A stretch of 64,000 nt of DNA from Duganella rivi. GTDB lineage: Bacteria; Pseudomonadota; Gammaproteobacteria; Burkholderiales; Burkholderiaceae_D. Made by a program: the position numbers and the translations under genes. The stretch is from assembly GCF_009857435.1 (NCBI RefSeq), contig NZ_WWCK01000004.1:1-64000 (forward strand), given 5' to 3'. This document shows, one piece after another, positions 54,229 through 61,700 of this stretch (positions are counted from its first letter, which is position 1; each line of letters starts with the position of its first letter). The notes under the pieces were generated by a model. That model saw only the letters and a program-made list of their open reading frames with translations, searched no databases and had not been told where the DNA came from.

Positions 54229-54992
54229 ATCATCCATTGCGCGATTGGGCCGGACTGCGGGTGTGGGTCATCGGCGCATCGAGCGGCATCGGCGCGGCGC
54301 TAGCACAGGAAGCCTTGCAGGCTGGAGCGCGCGTAGCGCTGTCGGCCCGCCGCGCCGAGCGCTTGCAGGCAGTGGCCAGCGCTCACCCGCAAGCGCTGGT
54401 GGCGCCGTTCGACATCCTTGATACGCAAGCATGGCGTGACCGTCACGCGCAAATCTGCGAGGCATTCGGCGCAATTGATTTGATCGTCTTCTGCGCAGCC
54501 GCCTATCATCCCGAACGCAGCTGGGAAGTCGACCCAGACGGCGCGGCACGCACCTTGCAAACGAATCTCGGCAGCGTCTACACCGGCCTGTCCACCGTGC
54601 TGCCGGCCATGCTGGAACGCGGCAGCGGCGGCATTGCCATCGTCGCCAGTGTGGCCGGCTACTTCGGCCTGCCGAATGCCAGCGTGTACGGCCCCACCAA
54701 GGCTGCACTGATTAATCTGGCCGAACTGCTGTACGTGGACCTGCGTCCGCGCGGCTTGAGTGTCTACCTGATTAATCCCGGCTTCGTGCAAACGCCGCTG
54801 ACCGCCAAGAACGACTTCGCCATGCCGGCCCTGCAAACACCGCAAGCCGCTGCGCGCGCGATCCGGCGCGGTTTGGCGTCGGGACGTTTCGAGATCCACT
54901 TCCCACGCCGTTTCACGCTGGCGTTAAAACTGCTCCGCTGGCTGCCATACCGCCTGCGTTTCCCGCTGATTTCACGACTGGTACATCCATGA
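54216..54992 (+). CDS. Short-chain dehydrogenase/reductase
   Basis: A 258-residue SDR: Rossmann motif GASSGIG (about 20-26), catalytic Ser in VASVAGYFG, and YGPTKAALINLAELL for YxxxK (about 161-165). AGGAGG eight bases ahead of the ATG supports the start, which overlaps DUF3833 by 13 bases. The basic C-terminus (RRFTLALKLLRWLPYRLRFPLI) may bind the membrane. The substrate is unknown; a lipid-derived alcohol or ketone is plausible from context. Confidence 0.9.
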   Translation: MRPLNHPLRDWAGLRVWVIGASSGIGAALAQEALQAGARVALSARRAERLQAVASAHPQALVAPFDILDTQAWRDRHAQICEAFGAIDLIVFCAAAYHPERSWEVDPDGAARTLQTNLGSVYTGLSTVLPAMLERGSGGIAIVASVAGYFGLPNASVYGPTKAALINLAELLYVDLRPRGLSVYLINPGFVQTPLTAKNDFAMPALQTPQAAARAIRRGLASGRFEIHFPRRFTLALKLLRWLPYRLRFPLISRLVHP

Positions 54993-55408
54993 CCCAACTA
55001 GACGCCCTGCTCGACTGGTACGCCACAATGACGCCGCTGACCATCAGTCGCGCCGGCCAGCTTTACGCAGCCGACGCCCACTTCCGCGATCCATTCAACA
55101 ACGTGCGCGGCGTGGCCGCCATCGAAACCATCATGCGCCACATGTTCACGCATACCGAGAACCCGCACTTCATCATCGGTGATCGCATCCTGCAAGGCGA
55201 TCAGGCGTTTGCCACGTGGACCTTTGTCTGCACGCTGCGCGGCCAAGTGTACGAGATAGCCGGCGCTTCGCACTTCCGCTTCAACAGCGAAGGCCTGGTC
55301 ACGCTGCACCGCGACTATTGGGACGCGGCGGAAGAACTGCTGCAAAAGCTGCCGGTCGTCGGCGCGCCAATCCGCTGGCTGCGCCGCCGCTTCGCCGCCG
55401 TGCCATGA
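54989..55408 (+). CDS. SnoaL/NTF2-like family protein
   Basis: A 139-residue single-domain alpha+beta-barrel protein: LLDWYATMTPLTISRAGQLYAADAHFRDPFNNVRG (about 8-42) and FRFNSEGLVTLHRDYWDAAEELL (about 94-116). The pocket has Asp/His/Tyr residues suitable for acid-base catalysis or ligand binding. It overlaps the SDR stop (ATGA) and the photolyase start (ATGA). Function unknown; a constant member of these photolyase/CFA clusters. Confidence 0.88.
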   Translation: MTQLDALLDWYATMTPLTISRAGQLYAADAHFRDPFNNVRGVAAIETIMRHMFTHTENPHFIIGDRILQGDQAFATWTFVCTLRGQVYEIAGASHFRFNSEGLVTLHRDYWDAAEELLQKLPVVGAPIRWLRRRFAAVP

Positions 55409-56934
55409 CCACACTGCGTCTCATCCTTGGCGACCAGCTGAACTGCCAGCACAGCTGGTACAAGCAAGTGCGCGACGATGTGATCTACGTGATGATGGAA
55501 GTACGGCAGGAGACCGACTACGTGCTGCATCACGCACAGAAGATCATCGCCATCTTTGCCGCCATGCGCGATTTTGCCGCGCGCCTGCACGCGGGCGGCC
55601 ACAAGGTGCACTACTTCGCCATCGACGATGCCGACAACGTGCAATCCGTTTCCGGCAATCTCAATCAGCTGATCTCCCACTATCAAGCCCGCGCCTTGCA
55701 ATGGCAAGCGCCAGACGAATGGCGGCTCGATCAGCAGTTACAAGAATACGCGGCCAGCCTGACGATCGCCACCGAAATGGCCGACACCGAGCATTTCTAC
55801 AGCGCGCGCAATGAAGCAGCCACCTTCTTCGGCCAGCGCAGCAACTGGGTGATGGAACACTTCTACCGCCACATGCGCTTGCGTCATCGCGTAATGGTGA
55901 GCGAGACCGGCGCGCCAGCCGGCGGCCGCTGGAACTTCGATCAAGACAACCGAGAGTCGTGGCCCGGCATGCCATGGGAGCCAAACGATGCCAGGCCGCG
56001 CCACGACCACAGCGCGCTGTGGGCCACCATCGAGGCCTCCGGTGCGCGCAGCTTCGGCCAGCCGCAAGCCGATAACTTCCGCTGGCCGCTGAACCGCGAA
56101 GAAGCGCTGGTGCAGCTGGAAGCCTTCATCCAGCACGCCCTGCCGCATTTCGGCCGCTTCCAGGACGCGATGAGTTACAAAGAGTGGCGACTATTCCATT
56201 CGCTGCTATCGTTTGCGATGAACGTGAAGATGCTGTCGCCGCACACCGTAATCGCACGCGTTGAACAAGCATGGCGCGACGGCCTCGCGCCTATCGCGGC
56301 GGCCGAAGGCTACATCCGCCAAATCCTCGGCTGGCGCGAATACGTGCGCGGCGTGTACTGGCACCGCATGCCGGGTTATGTGGAGCTGAATGTGTTCGGG
56401 CACAATACGCCGCTGCCATGGTGGTTCTGGAACGGCGAAACGCGCATGCGCTGTTTGTCCAGCGCCATCGGCCAATCGCTGGAACACGCGCACAGCCATC
56501 ACATCAACCGGCTGATGGTGATCGGGAATTTTGCCTTGCTGGCGGGGGTCTCGCCGAAAGAACTGCACCAGTGGTATCTCGGCATCTACATCGACGCCTT
56601 CGAATGGGTCGAGCTGCCCAACACGCTGGGCATGAGCCAATACGCCGACGGCGGCCTGCTGGCGACCAAGCCCTACATTTCCAGCGCGGCCTACATCGAC
56701 CGCATGAGCGATTACTGCAAGGGCTGCCACTACGACAAAAAGCAGCGCGTGGGCGAGCGCGCATGTCCGTACAACGCCTTGTATTGGGATTTCCTGGACC
56801 GTAACCGCGGCCGATTAGAGAACAATCACCGCATGGCGATGATGTACAAGCAGCTGCAACGCATCAGCGAGGAAGACCTGGCCGCCATCCGCGAACGCGC
56901 AGCACATCTGCGCTCCAACCTCAACGCAGCATAG
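55405..56934 (+). CDS. phrB: Photolyase/cryptochrome of the FeS-BCP ((6-4) photolyase, PhrB/CryB) type
   Basis: A 509-residue flavoprotein that repairs UV photoproducts using light or senses blue light. The N-terminal DUF523/photolyase-related domain starts MTTLRLILGDQLNCQHSW, and the FAD domain contains GWREYVRGVYWHRMPGYVE, SHHINRLMVIGNFALLAGVSP and FEWVELPNTLGMSQYADGG. Cys residues for a [4Fe-4S] cluster appear in DYCKGCHYDKKQRVGERACPYN (about 438-460) plus an upstream Cys (MRCLSSAIGQ). These define the iron-sulfur bacterial cryptochrome/photolyase group. It ends the nine-gene operon. Confidence 0.92.
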   Translation: MTTLRLILGDQLNCQHSWYKQVRDDVIYVMMEVRQETDYVLHHAQKIIAIFAAMRDFAARLHAGGHKVHYFAIDDADNVQSVSGNLNQLISHYQARALQWQAPDEWRLDQQLQEYAASLTIATEMADTEHFYSARNEAATFFGQRSNWVMEHFYRHMRLRHRVMVSETGAPAGGRWNFDQDNRESWPGMPWEPNDARPRHDHSALWATIEASGARSFGQPQADNFRWPLNREEALVQLEAFIQHALPHFGRFQDAMSYKEWRLFHSLLSFAMNVKMLSPHTVIARVEQAWRDGLAPIAAAEGYIRQILGWREYVRGVYWHRMPGYVELNVFGHNTPLPWWFWNGETRMRCLSSAIGQSLEHAHSHHINRLMVIGNFALLAGVSPKELHQWYLGIYIDAFEWVELPNTLGMSQYADGGLLATKPYISSAAYIDRMSDYCKGCHYDKKQRVGERACPYNALYWDFLDRNRGRLENNHRMAMMYKQLQRISEEDLAAIRERAAHLRSNLNAA

Positions 56935-58421
56935 CGATGGCCCACCAGCCAGCAGCACCAATCAGGCAGCAAGGTCACATGCAATCGCCCTCAATCTATT
57001 GGATAACCAATTTGACTCCAGCGCGTCAGGTCGTATCGAGTAGCGACCGACTAAGCTGATCAGTCGCTACAGCCGAGGTCGTGTCCGAATGCCGGTATCT
57101 GCCCCCGTGCTCTGTTCTGACCACCGCCACTGTTCGCCGAAGGTCTCCAGGAGTCTTCGGCATGTATCCAACACCTCACGCGAATTATGCACTCTGGTTC
57201 ATATCAGACGTTTTATGAGAGAAGTGCTTCTTTTCGGTAAAGTACACATCGTCCAGTCGCCAAAAACTTGGTAATACCAAGGTCGGCACAGCCGCCGGCC
57301 TGGCCGCGATCAACGTCAAATTCCCGTGTATGACAACGCAAAGCCAGCACTGGCGCGGCTTTGCGGCCGATTCCGCCCTGTGGTATATGACATACCCCTC
57401 AAAAACGCACCTGGCGTAATACAGCCCAAACCCAGCAGCCATGCGGGTTACAGGCTGATTTTGCACGTCAGCGTATGCACCTCTTTATGTTCCACTAAGA
57501 AGCCCGATGGGGTTGTGCAATCGTATCCGCTTGCACATCGCTGAAAGTCGGTCATTCTGTCTTGCACGTCAAACCCAGCAACGGCGGGGGTTCCAGCCCG
57601 AATATGCACGCCAGCGCAAGCGCCCCTTTATGTTCCACTAGGAACCCGAATGGGGCTGATGCTCACGGCCGCAGCGCTGCCGCTGGTGAAGGACTCAACA
57701 AAAAATCTACATAAACTCAACGCCGATACAACATTTTCTCAACGTTTTATCTACATGGCGGATGCAAAACGGATGCACGCGGGCCGCGCCCGTGTCCCCA
57801 TTTTGTACTCGGCATGTACCCTTTCTGTTATCTGCATGTTCCCGATTTGTACTCGCCGTGTTCACCAGGCGGCACCGTCATGTAATCGATTTGTTCACCT
57901 GGCTGGTCGCCGGTGATGGGTCTCGGGGCGCAGCCCTGAGTCGGTGAGAATGGCGCGCAGCGACATCGCCTGAAAATCCAGATGTGGGATACATCTGGCA
58001 TCCTGCCCAGCGTAGTGAGGTGGTTGATGTGGTGAATCTGAGGGAAGATTGCGGCGAGTTTGCAGCCTTCATGGCACGGCTTCACCACGTATCGCCGGCA
58101 GACAATGGCTGACAGCCTAATGCTTTGATTTTGCTGGAAATGCAGAACGGCCGCCGTGTCGGCGGCTGCTCACGAGCAGTAAAGTGTCTGACACGATTTA
58201 TCCCGCAAATTCAACAGCATACGGGAGCTTTTAAGGGCTCGTGTCAGCGTGCGTCATGTGTGACCTATGCCACGGGGCGCGGGGGCTCCCGCAAGCCCTT
58301 CCCACATATCGTCAACGAAATGCACGTTAAGCACTCTGCTTTGCCTGAAGGCAAACCGCCAGCCTGGCGCATAGCTAAGATCGACGGCTTGCCGGAACAG
58401 TCGGCCAGCAAGTGGGGGCCG
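56935..58421. other. Long stretch without a credible gene (about 1.5 kb)
   Basis: Several small open frames (for example 57089-57274, 57650-57916, 58125-58478) have no ribosome site, no family resemblance and poor codon use. The region is less GC-rich than the operon before it. It contains an 8-bp inverted repeat GTAGCGAC/GTCGCTAC (57040-57047, 57063-57070) that may end the operon transcript, and a degenerate 143-base-spaced duplication (next entry). It is probably decayed DNA at the border of the RHS island. Confidence 0.6.
57427..57655 (+). repeat. Degenerate direct repeat, period 143 bases
   Basis: The segment around 57427-57512 recurs at 57570-57655. The 51-base core from TGCACG (57462 and 57605) has the same length in both copies and matches at 42 of 51 positions, with an exact shared TTTATGTTCCACTA. 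The upstream AAACCCAGCA is shared too. Origin unknown. Confidence 0.65.
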
Positions 58422-58724
58422 TCATGTGTGCGAGATTTTATATTTCTCCGAAACTTTATCGGGGGATATAAAAACTAAACATGGTGCACCGCCACCATGC
58501 AGGCCGCTGTCGGGGTAACTGAGCTCCCAATAACGCCCATCCTTTTTGTCCAGATAAAGTACCGACCATCCATCACTTGAACGAGCCACCTCGTCTAACT
58601 CGCTCTTTATCAAGTTATTAATACGGCGCCCGTTAACATCAGCAACAAGCTTACCGTTTTCGATTATCCAAGCACTTTCAATCTTGGTTTCGAAGAGTTG
58701 AATACTCATCAATGTGGAATCCAT
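58422..58724 (-). CDS. Imm27-like immunity protein of the RHS toxin
   Basis: A 100-residue acidic cytoplasmic protein. The pattern matches the Imm27 family of immunity proteins: ADVNGRRINNLIKSELDEVA (about 29-48), G52-W53, DGRYWELSYPDSGLHGGGAP (62-81). It directly follows and overlaps the RHS toxin gene by 16 bases. The ATG at 58724 has AGGAG 7 bases ahead; an alternative ATG at 58709 shares one base with the toxin stop. Position and family both say it neutralises the toxin tip of the upstream gene. Confidence 0.82.
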   Translation of the reverse strand: MDSTLMSIQLFETKIESAWIIENGKLVADVNGRRINNLIKSELDEVARSSDGWSVLYLDKKDGRYWELSYPDSGLHGGGAPCLVFISPDKVSEKYKISHT

Positions 58725-61700
58725 TCTATTGCTCCTGATGGGATCGGACCATTGGGGATCACGAACTCTGCCGCACCTCCAGCAGTCCGACCACCTTGTA
58801 TAAACCCAGGGTTTGTTCTAAATACGGGCGAAGCGATACCTTCAATGCCTGCGCTTGGGAATTCAATCACTTTAAACCCGCCGGGAAGCTCAGGAATGGT
58901 TAATTTCTCAGCAATTTGCGCGTTTGATAAACCCCTTAACTCACTGGCGTTCGTGACAAAGACATCCAGATCGCCAGGCTTTGCCAGTGTCGTCGGTTTA
59001 AGGCCACGAGGTACAACCCGCGCAAATGTATTCGAAATAGGATTCGCAACAGACTTGGCCGCACGTGCCGCATTGACAAATTGATACCCTCGATATATGC
59101 CAACAACAGCTCTATCAACTGGCAAACCACTCGCTGCAATTCCAATCATGGTTCCAACTTGACCGGAAGCATGGTCAGTCATCTCAACGCGCCTAGCGCT
59201 CGTTCCTAGAATCTGCTCACCGTTCCCATTCGTGCCGTAATCATGGAATTCCTGCACGATGCCCTGCAACGGGTCGCCTAGTGATCTGCGCGAATGGTCC
59301 TTGAATCCGCTGTTTGCCGACTGGCTCTTTCCACGCACCGTTACCGTAGCAGCCGGACCTTGCTTCGAACCCGCAATTGAGCTACTCGAACCAGCACCAA
59401 TGCTGCCACCAGATGAACCTAAGGCACCATTGAGGGAGCCGGTGACCACCACCGACGGGACGCTCTGCTCTTCATAACCGCTCGGATCGGTGTAGTTTAA
59501 CGGCGAGTTGAGTACATAGCTATACCGATTCAGACTCTGCCCATTACTCCAATCGGTCACAAACGGGTCGGCGCTGATGAAGCGGCCAATTCCCGGATCG
59601 TAGACGCGACCGTTAAGGTGCACCAGATCCAACTGATCGAGCATTTCCTCGCCGGTATAGCCGGTGCTGTCCAGTACCCCGTCGATCACATCTGGCGTAG
59701 CACTGCCGCGTCCGGCTGGGACGCCGCCGAGCTCGCGGCGCTTGCCCCATGGGTCGTAAGCTGTAGATTCTTTTATGTCACCATTCTCGTCTGATATCGC
59801 CATCACGCTGCCCTGCGCATCCACGTGCATCCAGCGAGTATTGGCTGCGCCCGCCTCGACATCGACGTCAACGCCATTGCCGATCGGCCAGTAGCTGCGG
59901 GTGGCAGTCACCTTATTACTGACCGACTCCAGCTGCTGCATACCCAGATACTCGGTCGATATCGGATTAGCGCCACCAGCACGGTCCTGTCGTACCCGCT
60001 GGTGCTCGGCACCATAAGTAAAGGTGCTGGTGAAGCTGCCCTTGGTGATGGTCGCTGGCATGTTAAAGCTCTTCCAAGTGAGCTGTCGGCCCGCGCCATT
60101 TCTCAGGTTGCCATTCTTATCGTATGCAAAATCGGCGGATGACCCAGGCAACCTCTTAACCGCGTGCGGCAGAGAGCCCTCCCCTAATTTCTGCGAGAAA
60201 TAGGTGTAGTCCTCAGTCGTGCTGAGATCGTCCTTGTGCTTCAAATTGCCGGCTTCGTCATAGCCATACTGAAGCCTGACGCTGCCCACCGTACTCGTTG
60301 CAAGACGGTTCAAACCGTCATACGTGAAGTCCTCCATGAAGCTGGCGCCTGGCCAGAAGGCATCGCGATGCGATAGCAAGCCTCTAGGGTTATATGCGTA
60401 GTTTTGCTGTAATAACGGCGAAGCTCCTTTGAGCACGTTGATCTTGGTCAGCCGGCCGGAGTAAGGATTGAACTCGCGTTTCTCTGTCAATCCATTGCCC
60501 AATTGCGTGAGCATCGGGCGGCCAGCCGCATCCGCGTCTGCAATACTCCACAGGATCACACCATCACGCTCCAGCCCGGCCAACTGCCCCATGTCGTCGT
60601 ACCGGCGGACAAAGGTCTTACTCTTGCCTATGCTCGGTGCTGCACTTTCACTGCTCAGGCGCCCCCAAGCGTCATATTTATAGGTGCTGACGTGAATACC
60701 ATTGGCACTAGTACGGCGTATCTCCTTCGGATTGCCGAACGCGTCATATTCATAGGTGCGTTCGTAGTCCGCCACTGCCGGCGACTTCTTCCAAGTACTT
60801 GCACTAACGAGCTTACCCTTCGCCGGGGCTGTCGATGGCAACTCTGTATCGAATACCCAGCGGCTGTCCAGATCGCGCTCCAGCCTACGCGTCATGCGGT
60901 CGAGCTTGTCGTACTCAAAAGTGGTGAGACCTTGAGCTAGACGATCCTCTGGACTGGTTTGCTGGTAAACGCGGCCGACTGCATCCACGTCATAGTGGAT
61001 CCAACCCAAATCAGGATCGCTTAGATCAGTCTTGCGGCCCAGATTGTCATATTTAACAGTTACGATGTTGCCGTTCGGATCTTCTGTCGTCTTGAGATTA
61101 CCAAAGGCGTCATACCCCATCTTGGTAAATTTGCCCGCGGCATCCTTCACTTCAATTAGATGTCCCTGCACGTCCCGTGTTTCAACAGTCTCGAACAACT
61201 CTGGGTTCTGATAAGTCGTCAATAAGCCATCAAATTTCACGATTGATTTTTGCGGCGTATTGTTTTCGTCCCAGCGGGTTACGCCAGTCACACGTCCTAA
61301 ATCATCGTACTCATAGCTGGCGGCTATGTAAGCGATGTCATTCACAAAACGAGGACGATAAACCTTATCAAGACGTCCCAGATTGTCGTAGCCGTAATCC
61401 ACGACGATCTGGCGCCCCTGTGAACCCCACGTGCTAATGCTTACGGGTTTGCCGGCGGCGTTCAGGTAGCGCGCCTCGGGCACAGCAATGTGATCTGTAC
61501 CGCGTGAATACTCGCGTACCCCCACGGTTGTTGCACCAGCCGGACAAGCGCTGTCATTAACACACTGCTTGTAGTAACTGAGCGTTTCATTTGCATTGGC
61601 AAACTTAGCCTTCTTAATACGGCCGAAGGCATCGTACGTGTATTCTGTCTTCTGCTGGTTTGCGTCAGTCCGGCTTTTCGGCAGGCCAGTTTGCGCGTTA

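Noticed and set aside
58125..58478. 117-codon open frame between the photolyase and the immunity gene
   Set aside because: No ribosome site, no recognisable motif, and it overlaps the better-supported immunity gene on the other strand.
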